Source: RYN-230 sp963713815 (GTDB taxonomy: Bacteria; Actinomycetota; Actinomycetes; Streptosporangiales; Streptosporangiaceae). From it: 64,000 nucleotides of DNA. The stretch spans positions 124,001 through 188,000 of the forward strand of contig CAVQNH010000042.1 in assembly GCA_963713815.1 (NCBI GenBank). The letters are read 5' to 3'. This document shows, in pieces, positions 1 to 8,131 of this stretch. The notes under the pieces are model-generated. The model was not told where the DNA came from, ran no database searches, and worked only from the letters and a program-made list of their open reading frames with translations. How positions within the stretch are numbered: the first letter of the stretch is position 1; each line of letters starts with the position of its first letter. Position numbers and translations under genes: made by a program.

Positions 1-558
1 GTCGCCATGCCGAGTACCCCGGCGGACGCCAAGGGCCTGATCAAGACGGCGCTGCGCGGGGCCGACCCGGTCATCTTCCTGATGCACAAGATGCTGACCG
101 GGCTGCGCGGCGAGGCGGGCGGACCGGACGACCTGGTGCCCTTCGGCCAGGCCACGATCCGGCGGCCCGGCGCCGACGTCACCGTGGCCACCTACGGGGT
201 CATGGTCGGCAAGGCCCTGCGCGCGGCCGAGAGCCTCGCGGCCGATGGCATCGACGTCGAGGTCATCGACATGCGCACCCTCATGCCCCTGGACCTCGAC
301 ACGGTGCAGCAGTCGGCCCGGCGCACCCGCCGCCTGGTGGTCGCCACCGAGGCGTACCGGCACGGCGGGGTGGGCGGTGAGATAGCCGCGGCGATGTCCG
401 AGAGCCTGTTCGGCGAGCTGGCGGCGCCCGTCCTGCGGGTCGGCGCCGGCTTCGCTCCCGTGCCGCACAGCCCGGTCCTGCTCGACGCGCTCACGCCGGG
501 GGCCGCGGACATCGAGCGGTCGGTACGGGCCGCGATGCGGGCGGGCGGGGCCGGGTAA
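1..558 (+). CDS. TPP-dependent 2-oxoacid dehydrogenase E1 beta subunit, C-terminal part (cut by window start)
   Basis: The reading frame is open from base 1, so the gene begins outside the window. The visible 185 residues are the end of the pyrimidine-binding domain (MPSTPADAKGLIKTALR, DPVIFL) followed by the complete transketolase C-terminal domain (VTVATYG, VEVIDMRTLMPLD, GGVGGEIAA). These are typical of the beta subunit of pyruvate, branched-chain or acetoin dehydrogenase complexes, which decarboxylate a 2-oxoacid and pass the acyl group to lipoyl-E2. The MHK replaces the usual EHK after VIFL. It ends two bases before the next ATG, so the two genes are probably co-transcribed. The substrate cannot be told from this part. 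A separate E1/E2 set lies at 18-22 kb. Confidence 0.85.
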   Translation, partial: VAMPSTPADAKGLIKTALRGADPVIFLMHKMLTGLRGEAGGPDDLVPFGQATIRRPGADVTVATYGVMVGKALRAAESLAADGIDVEVIDMRTLMPLDLDTVQQSARRTRRLVVATEAYRHGGVGGEIAAAMSESLFGELAAPVLRVGAGFAPVPHSPVLLDALTPGAADIERSVRAAMRAGGAG

Positions 559-560
559 CG

Positions 561-1538
561 ATGTCCCTGCCGGACCTGCCCCTCGACGAGCTGCGCCGCT
601 ACCAGAACCGGCGGTCCCGGCCGGTGGATGCCCCCGAATTCTGGGCCGGCACGCTGGCCGACGCGGCGCGCTATCCGGTGGCGGCCACGTTCGAGCCGGC
701 CGACTCGGGCCTGCGCCTGGTGGACACCTTCGACGTGTGCTTCGCCGGTTACGGCGGCCATCCGGTCCGCGGGTGGCTGCACCTGCCCGCCGGCCAGGCC
801 AGCCCGCTGCCGTGCGTGGTGCAGTACGTGGGCTACGGGGGCGGGCGCGGGCTGGCCCACGAGAACGTGTTCTGGGCCGTGGCCGGCTACGCGCATTTCA
901 TCATGGACACCCGGGGCCAGGGGGCGGCCGGCTCGGTGGGGGACACGCCCGACCCGGAGCCGGCCGGGCCCTCCCATCCCGGCTTCATGACCCGCGGCAT
1001 CCTCGACCCGGCCACCTATTACTACCGGCGGCTCTACGTCGATGCGGTACGGGCGGTCAACGCCGCGCGCTGCAACGGCCAGATCGATGCGGCCCGGGTC
1101 ATCGTGGCCGGCGGCAGCCAGGGCGGCGGGCTGGCCCTGGCGGTCGCCGGGCTGCGCGACGACCTGGCCGGCGTGATGGCTGACGTGCCGTACCTGAGTG
1201 ACTTCCGCCGGGCGGTCAGCGTCGCCGAGCGCGGGCCGTACCTGGAGATCGCCCGGTACCTGAAGACCGACCGCCGCCGCACCGAGGACGTGCTGCGCAC
1301 CCTGGACTACTTCGACGTCGCGTCGCTGGTCCGCTCGGCGACCGCGCCCGCCCTGTTCTCGGTGGCCCTGCAGGACGAGATCTGCCCGCCGTCCACGGTG
1401 TACGCCGCGTACAACGCCTACGGCGGCCCGCGCCGCATCCTGGAGTACCCGTACAACGACCACGAGGGCGGTGAGGGTTTCCAGCGGCAGGCCCAGCTGG
1501 AGTGGCTAGCTGACCTGCTCCGGCCGGCTCACGCCTAG
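561..1538 (+). CDS. Acetyl xylan esterase / cephalosporin-C deacetylase family (CE7) hydrolase
   Basis: 325 residues, the usual CE7 length. The alpha/beta-hydrolase core is clear: an RGQG segment in the oxyanion area, the nucleophile elbow GGSQGGG near residue 180, the acid in LQDEICPPS and the catalytic His in YNDHEGG. CE7 enzymes are cytosolic and remove acetyl groups from short acetylated xylo-oligosaccharides or cephalosporin C. No signal peptide is visible, which suits an intracellular sugar deacetylase. It starts two bases after the E1-beta stop. Its 3' end overlaps the convergent Ldh2-type gene by about 33 bp. In this island it may deacetylate the imported sugar. The substrate is inference. 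Confidence 0.85.
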   Translation: MSLPDLPLDELRRYQNRRSRPVDAPEFWAGTLADAARYPVAATFEPADSGLRLVDTFDVCFAGYGGHPVRGWLHLPAGQASPLPCVVQYVGYGGGRGLAHENVFWAVAGYAHFIMDTRGQGAAGSVGDTPDPEPAGPSHPGFMTRGILDPATYYYRRLYVDAVRAVNAARCNGQIDAARVIVAGGSQGGGLALAVAGLRDDLAGVMADVPYLSDFRRAVSVAERGPYLEIARYLKTDRRRTEDVLRTLDYFDVASLVRSATAPALFSVALQDEICPPSTVYAAYNAYGGPRRILEYPYNDHEGGEGFQRQAQLEWLADLLRPAHA

Positions 1539-2453
1539 CGGATCGGTGATGGCGTAGATCAGGTCGAGTACCCCCTGGCCGACCGGGATGCCCTGGTCCT
1601 GCCGCTCGCGCCGGGTGCGGGCCTCCAGCTCGCCGGGCAGCAGCACGCAGCCGCCGGACGGCCCGGCCCCGGCCGCGACCAGCTGCGTGCAGAACCGCGC
1701 GGCCTCGGTCTGGTAGGCCTCCGGGTCGGTGAAGGCGGCGATGCTCATCGCCACCAGCACGGCGCCGTTGCCGCCCGCGTAGTCGGGTGTGGGCGCGGTG
1801 CCCATCCCGGTGAGCAGGCCGCCCAGCAGCTCGATCATGATGCTCATGCCCGAGCCCTTGTGGCCGCCGAAGGGCAGCAGCGCGCCCCCGGCGAAAAAGT
1901 CCGCCGGGCGGGTGGTCGGCTGGCCGCGCGAATCGACGATGAGCCCCGGGGTGACCTCCAGGCCCTCGGCCCCGGCTACCCGGAGCTTGCCCTCGGCGAC
2001 CCCGGCCGTGGAGAAGTCGAGGACCAGGGGGCCGTACGGGGCGCCGGGTGCGGCCCACGCGAAGGGGTTGGTCCCCAGGGCGCGGCCGGTGCCGCCGAAC
2101 GGGGCGACGACCGCGCCGGAGTTGCAGAACGCCAGGCCCATCAGGCCGCCGCGGGCCAGCTCGGCGACATACTCACCCAGCCGCCCGACGTGGTTGCAGT
2201 CACGGATGGTCACCGCGGCGACGCCATGCTCGCGGACCAGGTCGGCGGCGAGCCCGGTAGCGAGCTGGGCGGCGGGCTGGCCGAAGCCCCAGCCGCCGTC
2301 CACGATGGCGGCGGCCCGCTCCCGCCGGGTGATGACCGCGGCGGCCGCGGGACGGATCTGCCCGTCGGCGATCCACGGCGCGTACTGGGCCAGCCGGATC
2401 ACCCCGTGCGAGTCATGGCCGACCAGGTTGGACAGGACCAGGGACCGGGCCAC
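1506..2453 (-). CDS. Ldh2/MDH-type NAD(P)-dependent oxidoreductase (malate / L-lactate / 2,3-diketogulonate reductase family)
   Basis: Family signatures are present: VGHDSHGVIRL near the start, DGGWGFGQ, VTIRDCNHVGRLGEY, NPFAWA and the late GGHKGSGMSI. Members reduce 2-oxoacids or diketo sugar acids (YlbC, YiaK) or cyclic imino acids. The GTG at 2453 is the first conventional start, but the frame upstream to about 2549 encodes FSPDELVTLAGRALTALG, which looks like the family's normal N-terminal helix. That stretch has no ATG, GTG or TTG; a CTG at 2549 follows a weak GAGAAG ribosome site. The true start is therefore probably upstream, by a CTG or after an unresolved indel. It is divergent from the aldolase at 2632 and shares its operator region. 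Confidence 0.82.
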   Translation of the reverse strand: MARSLVLSNLVGHDSHGVIRLAQYAPWIADGQIRPAAAAVITRRERAAAIVDGGWGFGQPAAQLATGLAADLVREHGVAAVTIRDCNHVGRLGEYVAELARGGLMGLAFCNSGAVVAPFGGTGRALGTNPFAWAAPGAPYGPLVLDFSTAGVAEGKLRVAGAEGLEVTPGLIVDSRGQPTTRPADFFAGGALLPFGGHKGSGMSIMIELLGGLLTGMGTAPTPDYAGGNGAVLVAMSIAAFTDPEAYQTEAARFCTQLVAAGAGPSGGCVLLPGELEARTRRERQDQGIPVGQGVLDLIYAITDPLGVSRPEQVS

Positions 2454-2570
2454 CTGCTCCGCGATATCCGCGGGGGTGCCGAGCGCGGTGAGCGCCCGCC
2501 CGGCCAGCGTGACGAGCTCATCCGGGGAAAACCTGCGGGTGCCGGCCAGCTCTTCTCGATTTGGTCACCT

Positions 2571-2605
2571 GTTGACAGTAATCAGTTTTTCGTGATGGAG
2601 TCAAC
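2571..2605. promoter_or_regulatory. Putative GntR operator between divergent operons (GTTGACAGT and GTCAAC half-sites)
   Basis: GTTGACAGT at 2571-2579 is one of five copies of GTYRACWGT at the heads of operons in this island. An inverted half-site GTCAAC follows at 2600-2605. It sits between the Ldh2 gene (minus) and the aldolase-SDR-GntR operon (plus). The TTGACA core could also act as a -35 box. Binding by the GntR protein at 4425 is inference. Confidence 0.5.
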
Positions 2606-2631
2606 AACATGTCCCTACCGGAGGTGGAACG

Positions 2632-3522
2632 GTGATTTCCGGCGTCTACGCCCCCTCGCTGACGGCCTTCACCCCCGGCGGGAGCGCCGATCCCGGGCGC
2701 TCCGCCGAGCATGCGCGCTGGCTGGTCCAGGCCGGGGTCGATGGCCTGGTCCCGTTCGGCACGTCGGGCGAGGGCCCGTCGCTGAGCCTGCGCGAGAAGC
2801 AGGCGGTGCTGAGCGCCCTGGTAGCCGCCCTGCCCGGGACGCCGCTGGTGCCGGCCATCACCGAGTCGAGCCTCGATACGGCGCTCCAGCTGGTCGAGGC
2901 GGTCAACGACGTGCCCGCCACGGCGGTCATGCTGCTCCCGCCGTTCTACTTCCACCCGCTGGGCGAGGATGGGCTGCGCCGGTACGTGAGCGAGATCCTG
3001 GCCGCCAGCGCTCATCCGGTGCTCCTCTACCACATCCCCGAGTTCGCGCCGCCCGTGCCGGTCCCGGTGGTGGCCGGGCTCCCGGTCTGGGGGGTGAAAG
3101 ACTCGGGCGGTGACCTGAGCTACACCCGGGCCGTGCTGGACGCGGGCAAGCAGGTCATGGTCGGCGCGGAACACACCATCGTCGAGGCGGTGCAGGCCGG
3201 CGCCGCGGGCTCCATCCCGGGCCTGGCCAACGTGCTCCCCGAGCATCTGGTGGCCGGGGTCGCCGCCGCCCGCGCCGGGGATGCCGCCACGGCGGAGAAG
3301 GTCCTCGGGCAGGCGCTGAAATTCCGCGACGAGATGCTGGCCGATCTCGGGCCGCTGGAGTGGATGTCGGCCATCAAGCTGCTCGCGCAATCACGGCACG
3401 GCGTCCCGCTGGGCGGTGTGCGGGCTCCGATGCCGGCCGCGCCGGACGGCATCGCCCGCCGGCTCGGGCCGCGGCTGGCCGACCTGATGGCCGAGCTCGA
3501 ATCCGGTAGCCTCCTGCCGTGA
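2632..3522 (+). CDS. Dihydrodipicolinate synthase / N-acetylneuraminate lyase family aldolase
   Basis: 296 residues forming a class I aldolase TIM barrel. Visible motifs are GTSGEGPSLSLREK (counterpart of GTTGE), PPFYFHP, the tyrosine of LLYHIPE and the Schiff-base lysine in VWGVKDSGGD. Such enzymes make or break C-C bonds with pyruvate as one partner: NAL, KDG aldolase, or keto-deoxy sugar acid dehydratases. The GTG start is preceded by GGAGGTGG. It is the first gene of an operon with an SDR and a GntR regulator. A paralogue lies at 14464-15417. In a catabolic island, cleavage of a 2-keto-3-deoxy acid is the simplest role. Confidence 0.88.
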   Translation: MISGVYAPSLTAFTPGGSADPGRSAEHARWLVQAGVDGLVPFGTSGEGPSLSLREKQAVLSALVAALPGTPLVPAITESSLDTALQLVEAVNDVPATAVMLLPPFYFHPLGEDGLRRYVSEILAASAHPVLLYHIPEFAPPVPVPVVAGLPVWGVKDSGGDLSYTRAVLDAGKQVMVGAEHTIVEAVQAGAAGSIPGLANVLPEHLVAGVAAARAGDAATAEKVLGQALKFRDEMLADLGPLEWMSAIKLLAQSRHGVPLGGVRAPMPAAPDGIARRLGPRLADLMAELESGSLLP

Positions 3523-3597
3523 CGCGGGCGGGACCGGTGACCGAGGTCTGCAGCGGCCACGGCACCCGGGTGGCCGTACCTGATCAGGAGGAACGCT

Positions 3598-4428
3598 GTG
3601 GCTGATCCGACGCGCCCGGTGGCCATCGTCACCGGCGGCTCCCGTGGTATCGGCGCGGCCGTGACCGACGCGCTCGCGGCCCGGGGCATGACCGTGGCCA
3701 GCTTCGACATCGAGCCGCCCGCCCGGCCGGGGCCGGAGGACGCCAGCCGGGCGTACCTGACCGTCAACGTGTCGCGAGCGGACGAGACGCAGCGGGCGGT
3801 CGGCGTGATCGCGGAACGTTTCGGCCGGATCGACGTCCTGGTCAACAACGCCGGGATCCTGGACTGTCACGCCGTGCACGACACACCGGAAGACACCTGG
3901 GACCGGGTCATGGCGGTGAACGTCAAGTCCGTCTTCCTGATGTCCCGCGCGGTGATCCCGCACCTGCGGGCGGGCGGGGGTGGCGCCATCGTGAACATCT
4001 CCTCGGTGCACGCGGTCGCGACCGTGCCCCGGCTGGCCGCCTACGCGGCGAGCAAAGGCGCCGTCCTGTCGCTGACCCGGCAGATGGCGCTGGATTACGC
4101 CGACGACGGCATCCGGGTCAACGCGGTCATCGTCGGCGGGGTGGACACCGAGATGTCCGCCGAGCACGGTGCGGCCATGGCCCGCGACGGCGTCACGGTG
4201 TCCCCCGGGACCGGGGCCATCGGACGGACCGCGCAGCCTGATGAGGTCGCCAGGGCGGTCGCCTTCCTCGCCTCGGCTGAGTCCTCGTTCCTGACCGGTG
4301 CCCCGCTCATCGCGGACGGCGGGATGCTGGCGCGCCTGTTCTTATCAGCGGGACCGCAGAGGCAGACGGTAGCCTGGGTGACGGTCAACAGTTACGCAAA
4401 CGTGACGAGGGTGGGCAGCCTGCGGTGA
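3598..4428 (+). CDS. SDR family NAD(P)-dependent oxidoreductase
   Basis: Classical short-chain dehydrogenase. The cofactor motif is TGGSRGIG near residue 13, NNAG is followed by VAMAVNVKS, the catalytic Ser lies in NISSVHA, and the pair is YAASK (Tyr/Lys). IADGG near residue 243 is the usual end of the fold. About 30 further residues (FLSAGPQRQTVAWVTVNSY and on) continue past it and cross the putative operator at 4384, which is odd for an SDR and may be a non-functional tail. A GTG start follows AGGAGGAA. It overlaps the GntR start by 4 bp (GTGA). It probably oxidises or reduces a sugar or sugar acid in the same pathway. Confidence 0.88.
   Translation: MADPTRPVAIVTGGSRGIGAAVTDALAARGMTVASFDIEPPARPGPEDASRAYLTVNVSRADETQRAVGVIAERFGRIDVLVNNAGILDCHAVHDTPEDTWDRVMAVNVKSVFLMSRAVIPHLRAGGGGAIVNISSVHAVATVPRLAAYAASKGAVLSLTRQMALDYADDGIRVNAVIVGGVDTEMSAEHGAAMARDGVTVSPGTGAIGRTAQPDEVARAVAFLASAESSFLTGAPLIADGGMLARLFLSAGPQRQTVAWVTVNSYANVTRVGSLR
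4384..4392 (+). promoter_or_regulatory. GTYRACWGT operator copy inside the SDR 3' end, upstream of the GntR gene
   Basis: GTCAACAGT occurs 33 bp before the GntR GTG. It lies within the last codons of the SDR frame, so it could be autoregulatory or simply coding sequence. The match to the four intergenic copies makes autoregulation plausible. Confidence 0.35.
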
Positions 4429-5105
4429 CGGCCGGTACTGACGGCACAGGGTTGGGTCCCGCCGCGCGCCGGGTGCTCTCCGACGAGGTGGTGGACGCCC
4501 TGCGGGACGCCATCATGATGGGCCGGTTCGAGGCCGGGCAGCGCCTCATCGAGCACGAGCTGGCCACGCAGCTGGCGGTCAGCCGGGGCCCGGTCCGGGA
4601 GGCGCTGTCGCGGCTGAGCCAGGAAGGCCTGGTGGTCGTGGACCGGCACCGTGGCGCCTCGGTGGCCACCCTGTCCGGCGAGCAGGCCGACCAGATCTAC
4701 AGCCTGCGCACCGTCCTGGAGGAGCTCGCCGTCGAATGGCTGTGCCAGCTGGCGACCTGTGCGGACTTCGACCGGATGGAGCAGGTGCTCGCCCAGTACG
4801 ACGATCTGCCGCGCCCGCTCACTCCCCAGGCGGTCGCCGCGCTCGACGTCGAGTTTCACGACGCCATCTTCCGGGCCAGCCATCATGAGCCGCTCTGCCG
4901 GGCCTGGGACGGCCTGCGTTCCCAGCTGTACCTCTATCTGGCCCAGCTGGGCGTGCGGGACGGCGAGTTCACCACCGAATGGCTGGACCGCCACCGGCGG
5001 CTGCTGCGCGTGCTGCGGACCCGCAAGAGCACCGCGGCGGTCAAGGCCATCGGCGCGCACACCACGGGCATCTACGAGTTCGACGGCAGTGACGGCCCGC
5101 GCTGA
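4425..5105 (+). CDS. GntR-family transcriptional regulator, FadR/FCD subfamily
   Basis: 226 residues. The N-terminal winged helix (about 20-85) contains GQRLIEHELATQLAVSRGPVREALSRLSQEGLV, the canonical GntR sequence. The C-terminal all-helical FCD ligand/metal domain carries DVEFHDAIFRASHHEP, RHRRLLRVL and IGAHTTGIY; these His/Asp positions form the FCD metal site. Family members usually repress sugar-acid or organic-acid operons and release DNA when a pathway metabolite binds. It is the third gene of its operon, coupled by GTGA to the SDR, and its 3' end overlaps the LLM gene on the other strand by 34 bp. It is the natural candidate reader of the shared GTYRACWGT sites. Confidence 0.9.
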   Translation: MTAGTDGTGLGPAARRVLSDEVVDALRDAIMMGRFEAGQRLIEHELATQLAVSRGPVREALSRLSQEGLVVVDRHRGASVATLSGEQADQIYSLRTVLEELAVEWLCQLATCADFDRMEQVLAQYDDLPRPLTPQAVAALDVEFHDAIFRASHHEPLCRAWDGLRSQLYLYLAQLGVRDGEFTTEWLDRHRRLLRVLRTRKSTAAVKAIGAHTTGIYEFDGSDGPR

Positions 5106-6100
5106 GCTCCGCTGAGCGGCGGGCTGGACTGCGCGACTCCGCCGCCAGCCGGTTTCAGCGCGGGCAGCACCTGCCCCGCCAGCAGCTCCGCGGTCTGGGT
5201 GTCCTGGCCGTTGACCGTGGCCAGGAAGTACTGCACTCCCGCGTCGATCAGCCCCTGGTAGTGCACGATCGCCTCGTCCACCGTGGCGAACAGCGGGACC
5301 GTGCGCAGGCCCGCGTCCGGGATCCGGGCCCGGCTGCGCTTGGCGGCCAGCTCGGATCCGGTCTCCGCCAGCGTGAGCAGCGGCGTGTAGTGCGTGCGCA
5401 GGATCGAGTCGTAGGGCCGGCCGATGTCGCGGCAGTAACCGCGGAGCACCTCGTACTTGCGCCGGACGGCCGCCAGGTCGTAGGCACCGCCGGTCCACTC
5501 GTGCGGGCCGAAGTTTGACGCATCGGCGTAGCGCGCCACCAGGCGCAGGGTGGTGCGTTCGCCGCCGCCGCCGATCAGCATCGGCACCCCGGGCTGCTGC
5601 ACCGGGCCCGGCCGGACATGCGCCTGGTCGACGTGGAAATGCGGCCCGGTGTGGGTCAGCGGCCCCGCCCAGAGACCGCGGATGACCTCTGCCGCCTCGG
5701 CCATCACGGCCAGCCGTTCCGGCGCGGCCGGGAAGCGCAGGCCCAGCTGGCGGAACTCTGCGGCGTCATCCCCGGTGCCCAGCCCGAGCACCAGGCGGCC
5801 GCCGCTGATCCGGTCCACGTCGGCCGCCTGCCGGGCGATCAGCGCCGGGCTGCGGTAGTACACGCAGCTCACCAGCGCGATGAGCCGCAGCCGGGTGGTC
5901 ACCGTGGCGAGGGCGGCCAGCTGGGTCCAGCAGTCCATGGCCCGGAGCGGATGGTCATTGGCCCAGTACGCGTCGAAGCCGAGTTCCTCGGCCCGCACCG
6001 CGAAGTCCCTGACCTGCGCCCACTCGGGCAGGAAGGTTCCCACGATCGCGAAGCGGGGGCGCCGCCGGGCCTCCGCGACCCACGGGTGAACCTCGCTCAT
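5072..6100 (-). CDS. LLM-class flavin- or F420-dependent oxidoreductase
   Basis: Luciferase-like monooxygenase fold: FAVRAEELGFDAYWANDH, VTTRLRLIALVSCVYYR, the family core GGRLVLGLGTGDDAAEF and PMLIGGGGERTTLRLVARYAD. In actinomycetes such proteins use FMNH2 or F420. I chose ATG 6100 (MSEVHPW). A GTG at 6136 in the same frame would add a non-conserved tail. The strong ribosome site GAGGAGGAG does not serve ATG 6100 directly but precedes a six-residue leader (6097-6117) whose stop overlaps this start. The gene stands alone on its strand with a putative operator at 6271 upstream. The substrate is unknown. Confidence 0.85.
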   Translation of the reverse strand: MSEVHPWVAEARRRPRFAIVGTFLPEWAQVRDFAVRAEELGFDAYWANDHPLRAMDCWTQLAALATVTTRLRLIALVSCVYYRSPALIARQAADVDRISGGRLVLGLGTGDDAAEFRQLGLRFPAAPERLAVMAEAAEVIRGLWAGPLTHTGPHFHVDQAHVRPGPVQQPGVPMLIGGGGERTTLRLVARYADASNFGPHEWTGGAYDLAAVRRKYEVLRGYCRDIGRPYDSILRTHYTPLLTLAETGSELAAKRSRARIPDAGLRTVPLFATVDEAIVHYQGLIDAGVQYFLATVNGQDTQTAELLAGQVLPALKPAGGGVAQSSPPLSGAQRGPSLPSNS

Positions 6101-6117
6101 CCGATCAGGCCGTTCAT
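6097..6117 (-). CDS. Six-residue leader ORF (MNGLIG) coupled to the LLM gene
   Basis: ATG 6117 follows the strong ribosome site GAGGAGGAG. The ORF reads MNGLIG and ends with a TGA that overlaps the ATG of the LLM gene (ATGA). Either it is a real translated leader that couples initiation, or the annotated downstream start is only one of several. The sequence itself shows the coupling geometry; a function is inferred. Confidence 0.4.
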   Translation of the reverse strand: MNGLIG

Positions 6118-6270
6118 GATCTCCTCCTCGAGTCACGCAGACCGACGGTGCCGGCCCTGAGGCCGGCCGGTCCAGCGAGGCGGCACGCCCGGCGGGAGAT
6201 TCGTGCCAGCCCGGCGCAGACCACTTCCGCCTTCGCGCCGGGAGGCCTGGACCGCCCTGGCCTGAAGTCG

Positions 6271-6279
6271 GTTAACAGT
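6271..6279 (+). promoter_or_regulatory. GTYRACWGT operator copy upstream of the LLM gene
   Basis: GTTAACAGT lies in the otherwise empty 6137-6316 interval, 155 bp before the LLM leader. It is followed by AGACC, giving a context (GGTTAACAGTAGACC) very close to the copy at 15420. It is probably a GntR site. Confidence 0.5.
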
Positions 6280-6316
6280 AGACCGTAAGCCGAAGGAAGT
6301 TCAAGAGCCCGTTCCG

Positions 6317-7135
6317 CTAGGCCTGGCCAGGTTCACGATCGAGGGCCGCGGCGAACCCGGTGCTGGCCTCCGTGAGGCAGGAGTGGTACCCGGCCGGGTC
6401 CGTGTCGCGCCGTGGCGCCTCCAGCAGCCGGCTGCCGGGCAGCTCGGACGCCCAGATCCGGGCCATCTCGAACGGGTGCTGCGGGTCGGCCCGCGCCCCG
6501 ATGACCAGGGAGGGCACCTGGACCTGGCGCAGCTCACCAATCCGGCGCAAGGGCGCCGAGCAGGGCAGGTGGGTCAGGCGCACCGCGCGCGGCACCGCGT
6601 GCGGGGCGCTGAACTGGGCGGTGAGGCTTCCGGCCGCCGCTGCTGACCGGTGGCGGACCCGGCCGTACTCCGCCGACTGGGTGAACCGGGCCAGGCCGGC
6701 CTGGGTTCCGTACCGGCGGAGCAGCGAGCCCACGTGGATCAGCGGCAGCAGGTTGGGGGGCGGGACGGTGTCCAGCCAGGCGGGCCTGATCAGCACCAGG
6801 CCGCGCACCCGGGCGGGCTCGCGCAGCGCGAGGGCCACGGCCACGCCCGCGCCCATCGACATCCCGACCACCACCGCGGGCGGGAACCGGAGCCGGTCCA
6901 GCAGGGCGGTCAGGTCCGCGGTGAGCCCGGCGAACGTGAAGTCCCCCGGGTCGCCGACCAGCATGGTGGCTCCGTGCGCCCGCAGATCCGGGGCCAGCCG
7001 GGTCCGCGCCTGGTCGCCCCCGGCGTACGGCCACAGCTGGCCGCGGTCACCGCCCAGCCCGTGAAGCATCAGCACGGCGCCGGGCGCGGGCCGGCCGGGC
7101 GTGGCGCGGCCGGGTTCGAGCCGGTAACTGGCCAC
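6317..7135 (-). CDS. Alpha/beta-fold hydrolase
   Basis: 272 residues with an HGLGGDRGQLW oxyanion loop, the nucleophile elbow GMSMGAG, the catalytic Asp probably in ARADPQHP and a C-terminal His in GYHSCLTE. No signal peptide. The start is GTG 7135 (MASYRLEPG). The frame upstream has no alternative start. It is the last gene of the minus-strand operon ROK kinase, Gfo/Idh/MocA, TIM-barrel isomerase, hydrolase, after a 129-bp GC-rich gap that contains short direct repeats of GGGCCGCTATCC. It may hydrolyse a lactone or ester in the pathway; this is inference. Confidence 0.8.
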   Translation of the reverse strand: MASYRLEPGRATPGRPAPGAVLMLHGLGGDRGQLWPYAGGDQARTRLAPDLRAHGATMLVGDPGDFTFAGLTADLTALLDRLRFPPAVVVGMSMGAGVAVALALREPARVRGLVLIRPAWLDTVPPPNLLPLIHVGSLLRRYGTQAGLARFTQSAEYGRVRHRSAAAAGSLTAQFSAPHAVPRAVRLTHLPCSAPLRRIGELRQVQVPSLVIGARADPQHPFEMARIWASELPGSRLLEAPRRDTDPAGYHSCLTEASTGFAAALDREPGQA

Positions 7136-7264
7136 GTCGGCATAGTGTTCGCTCGCCGCCGGGGCGGGCGGGCCGCAGCGGCGGGCCAGCAGCGGCCGCG
7201 CCGCCCGCGGCCGGGCCGCTATCCAAGGGGCCGCTATCCGGCGGGCCGCCAGCGGGCCGCGTCC

Positions 7265-8131
7265 TCACGGGCCCACCCAGGGATGGCGGTGCAGCAGCCC
7301 GCTGAGCATGTCCCGCACCCGGATGCTGTCCTCCTCGCTGGCGTCCTGCACGATCACCGGGACGGGGCGGGGGAGTGCGGCCCGCAGGCCGGCGATCAGC
7401 TCGTAGTCGAGCAGCCCGGTTCCGGCCGCCGCGTAGCCGGAGCCAGGCTGCCCGGCGACGTCCTTGGCGTGCAGGCAGACGATGTCCTGCGCGAGGCTGC
7501 CGAAGGCGTCGGCCAGGATGCGCTGCTGCCCGGGGGCCGTGGACGGGTCCACGAGATTCGCCGGATCCAGGACGATCCCGACCAGCGCCGAGTCGCCGCC
7601 CAGCTCGCGGAGCAGCCGCCGGGCCGCCGCCGCGCTGGACACCACGTTGGCCATCTCCGGCTCAATCCCCAGCCGGACGCCCGCCGCCCGGGCCGCGGGC
7701 AGGAGCTCGGCCAGGGTCGCGCGCAGGTCGTCCCACGCGCTCTGGTCGGCGTTCCCGGGGTGCCCCCGCCACATGTCGGAGGCGTCGCGGGTCCCGGTGC
7801 ACACGGTCGCGAACTGCGCCCCGAGTTCGGGGATCCGCTCCAGGAACGCCCTGGCCCGGGCGGTGGCCCGGTCTCGCCGCCCCGGGTCCGGATCGATCAT
7901 GTTGTAGGTCAGCGAGACGCCCCAGATGCCGATCCCGTGGCCGGCGAAGGTGCGCCGGATGCCCGCCAGGTCGAGGCCGGCCAGCGCCTGGCCCGCCGGG
8001 ATCGTGGGCAGGCCGAAGCTGCTGAGGTTGAGCTGGACGAGGCCGTAGCCGGCCTGGCTCACCGCCTGCGCCACCTGCGTGGCGGTGTCCCGGGGGAAGG
8101 TCCGGGCGAAGATACCCAGGTCGGCGTTCAT
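7265..8131 (-). CDS. Sugar phosphate isomerase/epimerase family TIM-barrel protein
   Basis: 288 residues from ATG 8131 (MNADLGIFARTFPRD). Xylose-isomerase-like fold of the AP-endonuclease-2 superfamily: LNLSSFGLP, GVSLTYNMIDPDP, metal-binding Glu in GIEPEMANV, Asp in VLDPANLV, the HxKD motif in LHAKDV and a late Glu in DASEEDSI. Relatives include hydroxypyruvate isomerase, IolE, and 3-keto sugar isomerases that pair with Gfo/Idh/MocA enzymes. Its ATG overlaps the stop of the upstream Gfo/Idh/MocA gene (ATGA), so the two are translated together. The pair fits a 3-keto-sugar oxidation and isomerisation module. Confidence 0.85.
   Translation of the reverse strand: MNADLGIFARTFPRDTATQVAQAVSQAGYGLVQLNLSSFGLPTIPAGQALAGLDLAGIRRTFAGHGIGIWGVSLTYNMIDPDPGRRDRATARARAFLERIPELGAQFATVCTGTRDASDMWRGHPGNADQSAWDDLRATLAELLPAARAAGVRLGIEPEMANVVSSAAAARRLLRELGGDSALVGIVLDPANLVDPSTAPGQQRILADAFGSLAQDIVCLHAKDVAGQPGSGYAAAGTGLLDYELIAGLRAALPRPVPVIVQDASEEDSIRVRDMLSGLLHRHPWVGP

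Noticed and set aside
192..1463. Long minus-strand open frame opposite the E1-beta and esterase genes
   Set aside because: Composition-driven shadow: Arg/Gly/Val-rich, no domain, fully opposite two clear genes.
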